The notes: generated by a model not told the origin, from the letters alone. Shown: positions 32,839 to 45,142, counted from the first letter of the stretch. The stretch is 64,000 nt of DNA from Brachycybe producta (GCA_036925085.1 JAUPFP010000001.1:13665854-13729853), one strand, 5' to 3'. Made by a program: numbers and translations.

Positions 32839-33060
32839 CTAGTCATGCAGACAACACACATTTTCATCCTCCAGTACCTCTTCTTGTGTGTCATCACTTA
32901 AATAAGTAAGAAGTAATTCAAACAAAATACGTTTACAACGATAAGATTCAGGAATTACTTCCTCGATCATTGATTGAAATGGTATTTCATAAATGTCAGT
33001 TGTCATCATCATATCTGTAAGTCTGTTTTCAAACTGAATTTCATATTCTAATCCGCCCAA
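32839..33060 (-). CDS. Exon-like acidic ORF (candidate)
   Basis: The 73-codon minus-strand frame (MGGLEYEIQFENRLTD … EEVLEDENVCCLHD) has coding-like composition in otherwise AT-rich DNA. A donor-like CTTGTAAGTA lies about 55 bases upstream on the minus strand, but no clear acceptor joins it. It could be a further exon of the gene proposed at 33208-34572. No family is recognised. Confidence 0.25.
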   Translation of the reverse strand: MGGLEYEIQFENRLTDMMMTTDIYEIPFQSMIEEVIPESYRCKRILFELLLTYLSDDTQEEVLEDENVCCLHD

Positions 33061-33207
33061 AAAAATTGTTATTACATAAATGTTTTTTATTCTTGAATAT
33101 TACCAATACTTACAAGAGTATCCAAGCATTTCAGATAGTTTCACAGTGAACAAAGTAGAAATTTTCTGAAACTAAATTTTATTGTATTATAAGTATGTTA
33201 ATGATAT

Positions 33208-34572
33208 TCATTTAGACCCAAAAAAATTATATTTTTCAAACGAACTTAGTGCAGTTTCTTCATTAATATTATTGTATACGCTTTCCCAATATTCGTGTTC
33301 ATCGACATCATCATATGCCATATTCCAAAAGTCATTTGCTGATGAATGTATCATTATGTCACCTATGACGGTAGTGAATACATCATAATCTGTAGTAAAA
33401 AAACCACCACATAGTGTTTTAATATAACATTAATGATTTCTTAATTGTAAAAGCCTTAAAAAACCTGAGAATTCAATAAAAAGTATTAAGTTTTGCAGCA
33501 AACAGGCATGTCAGTTGTGCATTAGCTTGGGTGTGAGTCACTACAAAAAAGTGTGTATGACAAAGCACACAGTTGAACCTGATATTAAGTTGTGCAACAA
33601 CTATTACACAACTGATGACTGCACATATGCTCAGCATGAATGGTCACAAGTAAACTTGAATTCTAAACCACTTGAAGCCATTTTTTTATTTGGTGCTTTT
33701 TTTGTTCTCGATTGTCCTCAACAAATATTGAATTTACATTCAGACATTTTTAATATTGTTTTTAAAAATTCTTGAATACTGAATGAAACTATTAGATAGT
33801 CCATTTTTCTAGACTAAGAATAACAAAAAGGATTATCAACACTCAAAAATAATACAAAAATCTAAAACAGGAATCATTTTTTTTAAAAATTGGTAAGCTA
33901 TACAAAACTAAGAATTAAAAAAAACGGATTATCAACAGTCAGAATTAAACTTAAACTACAAAACTAAACATTTGTAAAAAAATTTAAACGACAAGATAGA
34001 TTTTTACACATGCCAATAGAATAGACTACCTATACTGGTTTCACTACCACCAAGTAGAACACCAGTAGGTTTTAACTTTACCATGCCAAATTGAGAGTCC
34101 ACGATTTTGTGGAAACAAACAACAAGCATGTATTCATTCATGCATAAAGATAAATTAAAGATTATTAAATATTAATTATAAAAAAAATTTCTAAAAATCT
34201 AAAAATCTCAACAGAAAAAAATTGGTTCTTAATTGTAAAGCTATGCAAGACTAAGAATAACAAAAAAAGAATTATCAACAGTCAAAATTAATCTAAAATC
34301 TAATCAGGAATCATTTTTTAAATTGGAAAGCTATACCAGACTAAGAATCCAAAACAGATTAATTATCAACAGTCAGAATTAAACTTGAATTACAAAAAAA
34401 GAAAAAAAGTTAATATATATATTTTTTAAAATTTAAATTTTTTGAGAAGCCACAATTTGCCGGCAAACAAAACAATAAGCATAAAGTATAAGCATAAATT
34501 TCAAGTATTATAAAGGTATAACTTACCATAAGTAGTTTGTTGTGTTGGTGTCGATTCTGATGAGTCTTCCAT
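33208..34572 (-). CDS. Candidate two-exon gene for a 75-residue acidic protein
   Basis: Exon 1 (34527-34572) encodes MEDSSESTPTQQTTY plus one base and ends at a consensus donor, TATG|GTAAGT. Exon 2 (33208-33389) follows a strong acceptor, a T-rich tract and CTACAG, and stays open to a TGA. The phases fit exactly (one base plus two). The exon 2 product begins YDVFTTVIGDIMIHSSANDFW and ends NFFGSK. The 1.1 kb intron is AT-rich and holds an imperfect tandem repeat. The protein is acidic and unrecognised; it may be a host gene or a piece of another transposon. Confidence 0.35.
33810..34400. repeat. Interspersed ~85-bp repeat, at least four copies
   Basis: The block AGACTAAGAAT…ATTATCAACAGTCA…AATTAAACT recurs near 33812, 33895, 34248 and 34331. 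It lies inside the intron of the candidate gene at 33208-34572. Confidence 0.5.
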
Positions 34573-35519
34573 TGCTGATTTAAGTTATATTGAAGATGTT
34601 TTATCATGTTCTTATATACTTTTTAAATTTAAAAAAAAAAACATTCATATGATGCAAAACAGAATATCCATCAATGTCTATTAACTGACAATAAATCATA
34701 TGGTTGAAATAAGGTGAGCAATACATATCTAACATTCACCTCAGCAACCACATGAATACTCTTTTTTGAAAAAAAAAACTTGAACTACATACATTACTTA
34801 CTTATCACCTTGAAATGAATAGTCATAGAATATTCATCATATGTATGGAAGAAAAAAAAACAGTTGCTGCTTATGCATCAATTATGCTTATGCTGCAGAG
34901 AACATTCACCTTACTAACCATATGGATATATTTTTCTATCATCAGCACAATATCATGAAGGACTCAGCATATTAATTTGCATCAAATGCATTATTGCTTG
35001 AAAAACGCAAAAAACATTTGAATAAATTTGTCACTTAATATATTTTATCCTTTACCCTGTTAAACAATAATAAAACATTAACCTCGCATATGCCGTAGTT
35101 ATTTTTTTTAATGTGTCAAAATACTGTCAAGAAAACTAATTAAACATATACCTTTCATGATAAATGTAACAAACCATAAAAGATTTGTCATGAAGTCATT
35201 ATTTACCTATAGAAAAGAATTATTTTCTTTATTTGTACAATAATAAATCATGATCACATGACCTCATTTTACTACTATAAATTGACCAAGATTCTCCCTT
35301 CAGAAATCACACTGAGCTTTCACTTCCATTCGGAAACTACTGAAGTACTCCTATAATCTCTCCTTCAAACATAGAATCAGACAGTTCTGGGTAAGGAAAA
35401 TTAAATTTCTTATAAAAGTATTATATACTTAAAAAAACAATAGAATTTTAACATTAGTTGTTGTGGAAGACTACATCGTAGAGAAAACTGGAAAAAAAAA
35501 ATCTTAAGAAGCCAAACAA
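34573..35519. other. AT-rich DNA, no gene seen
   Basis: The stretch is rich in short A and T runs and shows no ORF or repeat unit of note. The less AT-rich part at 35285-35400 could be a 5' flank of the PolB relic. Confidence 0.5.
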
Positions 35520-38140
35520 GTGAAATGCTTACTCAAGCCTACAAAAAAATTTTCTTCATCACAAGAGTCTGAGTCTCCAGTTCCAACAAGGGCTTCAACA
35601 GAGAAAATATCAAAATGGTTTGACACTGGCAACAAGAAAGAAAAAATACAAGATTTGAATTTTGTGACTAAAAAAAAAATAACCCTTACAGATCAATGAA
35701 ACATTAGAATTCTTTGTAATGAAGCAAATGATGAATGGTATTTTGATATAAAAAAATTTGCTCTACAAAATAAGTTCACAAAAGGTGCATGCATTCCTAT
35801 GCATGTTTTTCCAAAGTTGTTTGCAGAAACTAAAAATATACCAGGTATATTAAGTGAGCTAGGATTTCATTTTAAGAAATGAACTGTTGGTATTGTGGAG
35901 CTAATGATGACTCTATGGAGCATTATATACAGGCACATCTTATTGGTGGAAGAGAAATATGTAATCTATGTAATGCACAATTCTTATCTAAAGACGAATG
36001 GCATAGACATACACATGATGTACACCAATTGCCAATTCCATTAAATAATTCATTAATTATAGATAAGATAATGACATGATTAATCCAATATGCTATTTTC
36101 AGACTATTCATGCTAATTTATATGAGCTGCTTCATGAGTTTTCAAAAAGCCATGCGACTAGTTGTGTCTGTGCATTAATATTATAAAGACAAAAGTTATT
36201 TACATAGATAATACACCAACAATGACACATGAATCAAACACATCATACTTTTGCAGTAGCATGAAGCTAATTATGACTAATAGAGAAATTGAGCAGTGCA
36301 TGAATGATAGCCAGTCACAAATACTAAATGCCATTGAAGCATTCATAAATAAAGGTTCAGGTTGGTCAATAAATTCGATACAGGAAACCTTCCACTGAAT
36401 CTTGTTAAGAAAAAGGCAATCTTAAATGTAATATCAAAAGATAACAAATGTTTTTATGGTCAGTACTAGCTCATCTACATCCAATATTAAGTTGTAATCA
36501 CCCAAATAGGGTGAATCATTATTTAAAATATGAAAACTCATTAGACACATCTATGCTTAAGTTACAGTAAACCAGATTTCAAAATTTGAAATAGCTAATA
36601 ATCTTAAAATTAATGTTTTTGCCTATGAAAAATATATAGTACCATTACAATTGAGTACTGTCAGTTCAAAACAAGAAATTAATCTTCTTTATTATGAAAA
36701 GCATTATTTTCTTATACACAACATAGCTAGGTTATTAAGCCATAATGGTTTAAACAAAAAAATATTTTGCTATCATTGCTGTCAAGGCTTTACTTGTGAA
36801 AATGCATTGAAAAAGCACACTCCTATGTGTGAAAAACATAAAGCTGCAAGAGTTACACTCCCAAACAAAGATAATTGCACTTTAAAATTTAATAATTTTC
36901 ATAAGTCATTGCGCTGTCCATATGTATGTTATTTCGATTTTGAAAGCCTAATCCAAAATGTAAATGGACCATCACCAAATTCTTCAAACTTATTCTCAGA
37001 CTATACAAAAACATGAAGCCTGTTCTTATTCTTATGCTATTTCAGATTATCATGGAAATGTAGTTGCACATGAATGCAAAAGATCTATGGACCCAGCATA
37101 TGATCTTACAACAACCTTACAAGTAAAAGCTAGCGAATTGTTAAAATCATCAATTATTGAGCCATTGTCAACGTCTGATGAAGATGAAAAAAAATTTAAA
37201 AATGCCACTCATTGCTATGCCTGTAACATTGAGCTAAATGAACATTACACAAGCGAAGTAAGAGATCACGACCATGAGCTTCCTGGCAATAATTACAGAG
37301 GGGCAGCATCCTATAGCTGTAATTCATCTTTTCGAGATCAATCCTATTTACCTTGTTTTGCACACTGCTTACGTTCTTATGATGAACACTTTCTTGTGAA
37401 AGTGCTTGGAAGAATTAAAACTATGAAACCTATAAATATACCATTAAACATTGAACACTATACAAGCTTCATTGTGGATGATCTAGTTTTCCTTGATTGT
37501 TTTCAATTTTTACCAGCATCACTAGCAACACTGGCTCAAAACTTACCTAATCTTCAAAAATCCCAAGAAAATTAAGTTGATGACTCAAAAAGGATTCTTC
37601 CCTTATGAATATTTAGATGATCATTCAAAGTTTGATAAAATTGGAATTCCTTCAAAAGATTGATTTAACAATACCCTTAATGAAGAACTTATTTCAGATG
37701 AGGATTATAAACATGTAAAAATGTTTGGAATACATTTAACTGTGAGACACTGGGTGATTATCATGATATATATTTAAGAAGTGACTGCTTGATCCTTGCA
37801 GATGTATTTGAAAATTTTAGGAATATTTCTTTTAGAAATTTTGGTCTTGATCCTGCACATTATTACGATTATGATATGCATTTGTTTATTAAAAAGGGCA
37901 TTCGTGGTGGCATTGCTGTAGCCAGTCATATGTTATAACCACATTTAGTCCATATGTTTATTGCCCTATTTACGTAACAAACACAGTGACCATGCAGTTT
38001 CAAACAATGCAGTTGCAAGGTTGATGAATAAACATCATAAATCATTAAGCTATAAACCCATAAATAATATACGAATAGTTTTGATGAAAATAATAACTGT
38101 CAAGTTTTGTTTTGCTTTGTCTATAATATACACAAGAAAA
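35520..38140 (+). pseudogene. Protein-primed type B DNA polymerase relic (Polinton/virus-like), N-terminal half
   Basis: Two Zn-finger-like units come first (35879-36079: CWYCGAND..HYIQAH and CNLCNAQFLS..RHTHDVH). A conserved linker follows (AFINKGSGWSI at 36350; FCYHCCQGFT at 36760) and then exonuclease motif I, YFDFESL, at 36940. The frame 36964-37575 continues with VRDHDHELPGNNYRGAA and LRSYDEHFL. Frame-shifted text further on gives DVFENFRN and a GIRGGIAVAS block. This is the arrangement of the virus/transposon PolB that replicates Polintons by protein priming. Polymerase motifs A, B and C with the DTD site are absent, and the text between DPAHYY and DYDMHLF looks deleted. Many stops break it. 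Confidence 0.65.
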
Positions 38141-38599
38141 TGATACAAATTCATTAGTGACAAACAACACTGGAATTTTACACCTTTACATAACATAGCA
38201 TAATTTTGCCTGATTAATTTCGAAATCCAAAAGTGCTAAGTCTGGGTCATAATTCAAGAAAATATGTGACTAAATGCGGCATACACAAAAATCACCACAC
38301 GAAAAACATATATAGCTGTGTTGATAAGAGGAGAATAAGTTAGACTCCCCGGTTTTTCCGACATCTGATGGTGCTCTACATAGAACTCGTTGATACTTGC
38401 GAAGTGAAAACAACAGCAGCCTCCCTAGACTGAAGACAACCACTGAAGAAAAAGAGACAAGACAGCAGCAGTGCATCAATGAGAAGGATGAGTACCTGAG
38501 CTCTCGCTCCCCTTACCTTTTAATATAATCTAAATATAAATGGTTGAATAATTATTATGTATAAATGGTGATGACAGCTGCTTCTTGTTGAGCCCCATC
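38141..38599. other. No gene seen
   Basis: Intermediate-GC sequence between the PolB relic and the 3' end of an LTR element. Nothing recognisable was found; the minus-strand ORF 38270-38479 has no features. Confidence 0.4.
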
Positions 38600-38826
38600 G
38601 TAAAGCCTTAGGTGGCCGTGGTCTGTTGGTGGTGGCAGGAATTGCCGAAGCCACAGAGGAAGGCACTCTTACGGGATATAGCTCCAGAATGTCGCTGACG
38701 TACCAATTGCCCTGGAAACAGGGGAGGGTGTGGCGACAGCTCAAGCTGTGGAGGTCAGGTTCGGGGAGCAATCCTGGCTGGCTTGACTGACCTGTTCCCG
38801 AGACAGAACAGGGAAGTTGAGAGGAT
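38600..38826 (+). other. 3' end of the internal region of a family X element
   Basis: About 75 bases before the LTR (GGTCAGGTTCGGGGAGCAAT … GAAGTTGAGAGGAT) match the reverse complement of 22768-22845 almost base for base. The AGGGAAGTTGAGAGG next to the LTR would be the plus-strand primer. The element is cut off upstream, near 38600. Confidence 0.65.
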
Positions 38827-39621
38827 TGTGGCAACCTGGTCTGCTCAAATTTTAATTTTGATGGAGCAGACGAATTTCCCTATGGTGGTCTGCCTGACAG
38901 CTACAGTAGGCTGTTGGGACGGACGCCATTTTGGTGCCAGCAGACCTCTCACCATGAAGTCTATGGGTGAGAGGTCAGATGTGACCTCTGTCCCCTCCAG
39001 GTGGAGTTGCCTGGAGGTTTCCTGTGGCCTAGTCAACCACAGGATCTGGGCAGTTGGTTGTTGGCAGCATCATGGACTAGACCTGTGGGTGGAGGTCAGG
39101 GAGACCTCCACTGTCCAGCTCTGACTTGTCTTTTGCTTTTGCCATTGTGCCTTGGCCAATAGGCCTTTGTTTTATATGTATAGTGCCTGGCTGGTTGAAG
39201 TAACCAGCCAGAAGTGTATATAATATTTACTGCCGTCGTTTACATCGTAAGTGTAATAAAACACTTTATTTTATAATCACTTGCTTTGTGTCCTGTCCAT
39301 TTCCTTGGGGAGTACCGCGAGGGGGGTGGGATTTCCGGTTGGAGATCTACATCGTCCTGCTACCGTCCTTTTTCGGCCGGTACTCGTGTCGGCTCGCGGT
39401 AGAACCGTCGTTCTACCGCGATATTCTCTGCGTGGCAGCGTGGTTTTTCGTCGTGTCCGTCGTGGGTGGCTCCTGGAGCCGGCACATCCTAAAGGGAACA
39501 CCGTGTGGAGGCGGCTACGGGTACGGTCCCGTCCCCTAGAGGAGCCGGTTGACGGTAAGTTTTTGCGTCGATTTTGCAATCAATTTACCGGGTTATTGTA
39601 ATGGTCCGGCGGGACGTTACA
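38827..39621 (+). repeat. 3' LTR of a truncated family X element
   Basis: The 795-bp LTR starts TGTGGCAACCTGGTC and ends GGCGGGACGTTACA. It has an AATAAA near 39256. Internal 3' sequence lies upstream, so it is a 3' LTR. Immediately downstream, without a primer-binding site, the pol gene of another copy begins in mid-domain, so the junction is a rearrangement or nested insertion. Confidence 0.8.
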
Positions 39622-41864
39622 GCTCCGGACCCGGGACTCGTGAGAGCAGTCGAAGAGTTCAGAGTCCCTACAACAGTGACCGCTGTCCGAAGTTTTCTTG
39701 GACTGGCCGGCTACTATCGTAGGTTCATTAAGGGCTTTGCCAAGGTCGCAAGGCCACTGCATGATCTGACCAGGAAGGATGCGTCCTTTGACTGGTCGGA
39801 GCAGTGTGGTCTAGCATTCGAGCGGTTAAAGGCATTTTTAACCGTAGCACTGGTGCTCACCATGTATGATCCACGTGGTGAAGTGTTAATGCACACCACT
39901 GCGAGTGGGTACGGCCTAGGCGTCGTAGTCTACCAGAAGCTACCTGAGGACAAGGCTCCTTGGGTTCTGGCCTATGCTAGCCGTCTCAAGAAGGGACTGG
40001 AAACACAGTATAGTGTCACCGAGCAGGAATGCCTGACGATCATGTTTGCCGTGGGTAAATTCCGACCTTACATCTTTAACCGGGACTTTGTGATTGTAAC
40101 TGATCACCATGCACTGTCATTTGCAGACTGCCAAAAACCTGCAGGGCAGGTTGGGGTGGTGGCAAATGCAGTTGCAAGAGTACCGGTATAAGATTCAGTT
40201 TAAGAAGTGGAAACCGCATGAGGATGCCGACTGTTTGAGTCGGTATCTGGTAAATGAAGTTGACGATCCTTCTTTGCCTGAACACGTCAAGGCAGACGTG
40301 GGTGAGGTAATTTACCGGATCCGTTCCGAGGTGGATTGGGTTATGGAGCAGGCCAATGCAAATTGGTGCTCCAAGGTGAGGAGTGAGCTCTTCATCGACC
40401 CCGACTTGAACTTAAGGTTCAAGTTCGTGGTGGCAAACAGGTTGTTGTATGCCATCAAATCCATCCAGGATCGCACTAGAACTGTGTTGGTTGTGCCGAG
40501 GTCGTGTGTTCTGGAAGTTGCACGATAGCTCCGAAGCTGGTCACTTCGGAGTGTACAAGACCTACCAACCGTTATGCACTCGTTTCTACTGGTTAGGTAT
40601 GAAACGTGACATGGTGGAGTATGTTAAATCATGCTTGGTGTGTCAGAGAGTACGACAGTTCGCCAGAGCTCAAGGTTTCTTGCAACCAATAGTTCCAGAG
40701 TACCCAGTTCATGCCTGGGGAATGGACTTTGTGGGGCCGTTTACTGCGTCCATGGGCAGTCACCTATGTGTTGATCATGGTGGACTACTTCACCTAGTAC
40801 GGCATGGTGAAGGCAATATGAAGGGCTATGGCCGCTTGTGTTGTTAAGTTCCTGAAAAATGAGATCTTGTCGGTGTTTGGCACACCAACAACTCTCATCT
40901 CGGATTGTGGCTGCCAGTTCTGTAGCAAAGCTTTGCGAAAGTTCAGAGAACGCTATAATATAGCACAGCACCACACAACGGCATACCATCCGCAAGCTAA
41001 TGGGCTTACGAAGCATACAAACAAAACCGTAATGGAGACCATCAAGCATCACCTTGATCCCCTCAAGAACCAACGTGACTGGTTCGAGAAGTTATGGCCC
41101 GCCGTGTGGGCCTACAACACTGAGGTGCAGGAGAGCACGGAAGTGTCTCCATACAATTGTTGTTTGGCCGCAAACCAAGTTTGGGGATTGATAATCTCCT
41201 TCCTAACGGTCCAGTTCACGACTTGCCTGACCAGCAAGCCGTGGAGGAGCGTGCCTGTCAGAATCTGGCGGCCGCTCAGAAAAAACAGAAGAGCCGGTAT
41301 GATGCAGGCCGGGTGAAGCCACCCCTGTACCAGCCTGGTATGAATGTCTGGATGAGGAATCTGGCCGGCAAGCTCGGCCAAGCTAAGAAGTGGAAATTTG
41401 TGTACAAGGCTGAACTGGGTACGGTGGTTCGGCAGATTTTCGACCTGGTTTACGAGGTAGAATTCTTAGATAGGGATAGTCGGAAGGTGCGGGACCGGTT
41501 TCATGTGGATAACTTGAAGCCTTATGTTCCAACATGTGGAGTTCATGAGGAAGATGGCCTGGGTGCCTCTGAAGCCTCCTCGGACTCCAGTGGAACCAGT
41601 GATGCTGAGTCGAGGACCAGTGGAAGTGACAGGATGGATGATGTCTGTCCCGGAACTTCCGGTCAGCCCTTCTTAGCTGGTGAGTCTACCTACTCAGAGG
41701 CAGAGGAAGCACCTCAGCCCCGGTACAACCTCTGCCCGAAGAAACCGAAGGATTTTGAGGTGGTGCAATCTTCCTTTGATGTTCCAGTAGACACCAGGGT
41801 TTTACAGGGTCTCTATGAGTCTGCCCTGGTGGGAGAGAGCAGGCCGATCCCTGCAGTGGGATGA
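39622..41864 (+). pseudogene. Gypsy-type pol relic: RT end, RNase H, integrase (element D)
   Basis: The first frame (39574-40191) has the end of reverse transcriptase, FLGLAGYYRRFIKGFAK, and RNase H, where TASGYGLGVVVYQ shows the first catalytic Asp replaced by Thr, with TDHHALSF at the end. After a frame change, WWQMQLQEYRYKIQF and DADCLSR complete RNase H. The integrase zinc finger (GHFGVYKTY … YVKSCLVCQR), WGMDFVGPF, ISDCGCQF and HPQANGLTKH follow in shifted frames. The catalytic Glu expected after NG-x-T is Lys here. The last frame (41157-41864) holds the GPY/F-type C-terminus and RYNLCPKKPKDFEV. At least four frame changes occur. The first half of RT is missing at the LTR junction. Confidence 0.85.
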
Positions 41865-42935
41865 CAGCCTGCAGAGAAGAAATAAAAATTGGGCCCCCAG
41901 GGACCCCTGGACGGGACACTGCCTGTCTGTCACAGACACATGGCGGTCACCCAGGGAGAAATGGGTGAAGAAATAAATAATGTCCAACTGCCGACTTGGT
42001 GTTAAGTATGCAGGAGTTATTTCAAATCGAGATCTCTCTCCTGAGTCTTTCCATAGAGATTCATGCCGGGTATCTGCCCCTAAGAAGGCAGCCGATGGTA
42101 GAATCTCTATGGTAACAGTAGTGGAGGTGGCTATGGGTGTTTTAGCCGCCAAGCCGCCGCTGTTAGCCATTCCTTCAGTAAATTTAGCAGCTAAGCGCCA
42201 TCTTGTTTTTCAAGTTAAACAGAGACGGTCGTTTGCCGCTATTTTAACGAAAAAACGCCGAATTTACCGAAGGAAACAACAAAGCCAAGGATTATTGGAT
42301 GCAAAAAAAATTAAAGTAAGTCCCCAAAGGGCAATTTCTTTTCTCTGCCCGTTAGCAGAATTCTTTTATTGTCAATGGGTGTGTCAAGCAGTCATTGACC
42401 GCATTTACCGCGACAGGGCCGGCGATTACACGGTGTTTGGCCACCCGAATGCCGTGGAATTTGGTGAAGACCAAGTTCTACAGAGTTTGGACGGTAAAAT
42501 GATGTTTTTCAACGGTTCTGTCCGTAAAACCACCGTGGAGAACGGTGTTCACCGTAGACCACGGTGTTCTAACGGACAGAAAGTGGTTTTGCACGGTAAA
42601 AGTCCATGTAAACCACTCCCCAAGCCACCTGAAATGACGGTACCAGTTTTGGATGAACCAAACACTTGCTTGGCCGTTTCTGTCCGTGCAACTCCCGTGA
42701 GAGACGGTTTTGGCCATAAGTCACAGGTTGTGCATGGTGGAAATCGCTGCCCAAGGTACCTGACCAAAAAAGTTTTTGGCCAGTTCCAATCGTGAGAATA
42801 CTGTCGGGGACGGCTACGGCTGTGTACCGCGGTGCTTGCCCGGCCAGAAAGCGATTTCTTTCGGTAATAGTCCGTGGAAATTGCTTTGTACCGTAGTAGG
42901 ACGTGTTTTTTTTTTGGATTTTTGGACATTTTCAG
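41865..42935 (+). promoter_or_regulatory. Pol-accessory spacer with ACCGTGG repeats and a splice-acceptor-like tract
   Basis: It opens with non-coding text containing two AATAAA-like A-rich blocks. From about 42420 to 42900, ACGGT/ACCGTG words recur (CACGGTGT, GACGGTAA, CACCGTGG), as in the leader of element X1. The end is a long T-run, TGGATTTTTGGACATTTTCAG, with the AG at 42934-42935, a textbook 3' splice site just before the accessory ORF. A spliced subgenomic mRNA, as used for env genes, would explain this. Confidence 0.5.
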
Positions 42936-44960
42936 GTAGCCACGGCAGAGGAGGACAATGGCGGGAGAGCAGCAGTTCCTCCTCCCTCAGCTCTTTGCAT
43001 CCGGGTGATGCGGAGCTGTTGGAGTCGGATGCTGCTTGCTCCCCGGATTCTCTGGGACAGGCCATAGCGGACTTGGCCAATGGCGGACCTTTGGATCTGC
43101 TATTGGTTGAGGATGCTGTGGTGACGCAGCCTTCTCCTCAGACCTCTCTATACTATGGGTCCATGTGGGGACAGTTGACACCGCCTCCCACCGTGGAGTC
43201 TTCGAGGGCGATCATTAAGTTAGGAGCCATGGAGATTCTGGCGGTTGGTGAGCCGGTTGGGGCAAGCATGCCCATCAGAGAGCCGGCTACCAGTTTGGTA
43301 GCTACCTCCCCGACAAAGGTTGGTACTCCGGCAGACCAAAGCCGGCTAGAATTGACTAGCCTGGCTGAGGAAAGCGGAGACACCTGCCTTGGAGGTACCC
43401 TGGTCATTGACATGGAGGTGGGAATGGACACCACGGAGGATTCTGTGGTGCACTTCTCACGGCGGTGGAGAGGCCAATGTATCCTCTCTTCAGAAGACTC
43501 TGCGGAGTCTGAAGTGAGAGGGTCGGCCTTCCCGGTAAACGGTCATTGACCGGATCCCGGAAGGGAACTCCAGCCCGAAAAGTCAGTCCAATTCAGGTCG
43601 ATCCTGCGGGGGAGGTGGAAGCGGGCTGTCTGAAAAGGCAGGACGAAAGCGCAAAGTACCAATCAGAGTCAGGAGGTTTCCTGATGCCAGATGGGAAATG
43701 TTACTTTGTCGGGGAGTTTCCTACCCAGCAGTACCGTAAGGACGGATATAAATAAAAAAAAAGTCCGGTGCTGCTAGGTACACCACCAGGATGAAGGCTC
43801 TAGCAGAGAGGCTCAGCTTAAGAGGATGGAAGCTGCCATGGCAAAATTCACGCCAGCAGTGTGTCTTCCTGCTGAGACCCTGGCTCATCCTGAGAAAGCC
43901 CCAGGGGCTGCCTGGCCTGAGGGTCAGCCATCTGTCACGGGTTTGCCCGCGGCAGTGGCTGGTCCTTCTGGTTGGCAGTCTGGGAATCCCAAGAAGAACC
44001 GAAGAGCGGAAAAGAAGGCCAAGCAGCCTTCCCCTTCTGCTCCCAGGAAGAGCCTGCCTGCTAGTGGTGGTGGTGGTCAGGGACAGAAACTTCCCCACCC
44101 CTTCACCTAACCTGTGGCTAGTAATCCAGTGAGGAAAAAGGCCAAGACCTCTCGCGGAGGTCCGGCCAGCTTCCCCAAAGGAAAATGGAGCCAGGAGGAC
44201 CACTTGTGGTACCACCAGGCTCAAGCGGCACATTGTGAGGCCCTTGTCCAGCGTGACGAGGCTGCATGCCATCAGGAGTTCGAGCTTCAGGCTGCTCAGT
44301 TTCCACCCCTGCGGGAAACTGATGCCAGGAATCTGCTCGTTACAGGGGAACCTCCCATCGGGCAAGGTGTCACTCCAGTTCTGAGTGCCAAGACGGCCGC
44401 TGGCCAACAGCGTATTGCCCAGAGGAGGCGATACAAGCTGCCAAGGCCCCTCACCAGGGTGCGGCAGTTAAACCTGTTGGTGGCAAGGGTCAGCTGACCC
44501 TTGCACCAGAGAATAAGAGGATTCGTCCCCAGGATGGAAAGGGAGTTTCATGGCGACACGAGCACCCTCGACCGTCGGATCGGCTACGGGAACTAATTCA
44601 AAGGCTAGTACAGCTTCAGCTCGAAAACCTATGACTAGTAAGTCCGGTCAAACAAAGGGGGCTAACCACCCTTATAAGGCTGACTGGCCCAGTAAGTCTG
44701 TGAGCTTATATGTGTCCAGCTCACAGCACGGTAAATCTTCTTCTCACAAGAAGAAAAAGAAAAAGAAGGGCAAGAAGGCCCGTAGTGAGAAGACGGGAGG
44801 ACCAAAAACTTCTGCCCGAGGGTCCCAGGGGACTGGTGGTGGCAGAAGTGTCAGGACTGACGAGGAGGAGTCCCGACACGGTGCAACCATGTCGGCCGGG
44901 AACCAACCGGACCATACCCATCAGGTTATGAAGGCACGGACGGATGAAAGGTCAATGTGA
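42936..44960 (+). pseudogene. Accessory ORF (aORF) relic of element D
   Basis: Five consecutive pieces (to 43549, 43546-43755, 43826-44110, 44114-44497 and 44550-44960) form one decayed ORF in changing frames. The first is acidic and serine-rich (SSSSLSSLHPGDAEL) and holds GGPLDLLLVED. The middle is basic and glutamine-rich, with KWSQEDHLWYHQAQAAH. The last reads TKGANHPYKADWPSKS, KKKKKKKGKKARS and QPDHTHQVMKARTDERSM. It aligns with AKGANHPPKPDRPSKS … ARMDGRSM in element B. The conserved C-terminal domain is missing because the sequence passes into an LTR end near 45040. The ORF lies directly after pol, the position of env or additional ORFs in gypsy elements. Confidence 0.5.
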
Positions 44961-45039
44961 GACGTTCTTTGGTGGCCATTCGACCGTCGATCTTCGGGGA
45001 GGATCTTCCAACTGGCGCCACCCGTGACGCGAATGGACG

Positions 45040-45142
45040 AGGAGGGTTGGCCCGCACTTCGACCCATCCCAAGAGAGATCGAGCAGTGGTAAGTTGGGAA
45101 AAATTTACCGGGGCATTGTAATGATCAAGTCGGGTCATTACA
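45040..45142 (+). repeat. 3'-terminal fragment of a family X-like LTR
   Basis: The last 40 bases (TTTACCGGGGCATTGTAATG … TCATTACA) match the end of the LTR at 39580-39621 with a few changes. Only the U5 end seems to remain, and the accessory-ORF text runs into it without the rest of the LTR. Confidence 0.6.

Noticed and set aside
41980..42795. 271-codon ORF between pol and the accessory ORF of element D
   Set aside because: Its C-terminal half is a translation of the ACCGTGG repeat spacer, and the rest has no conserved feature; treated as untranslated.
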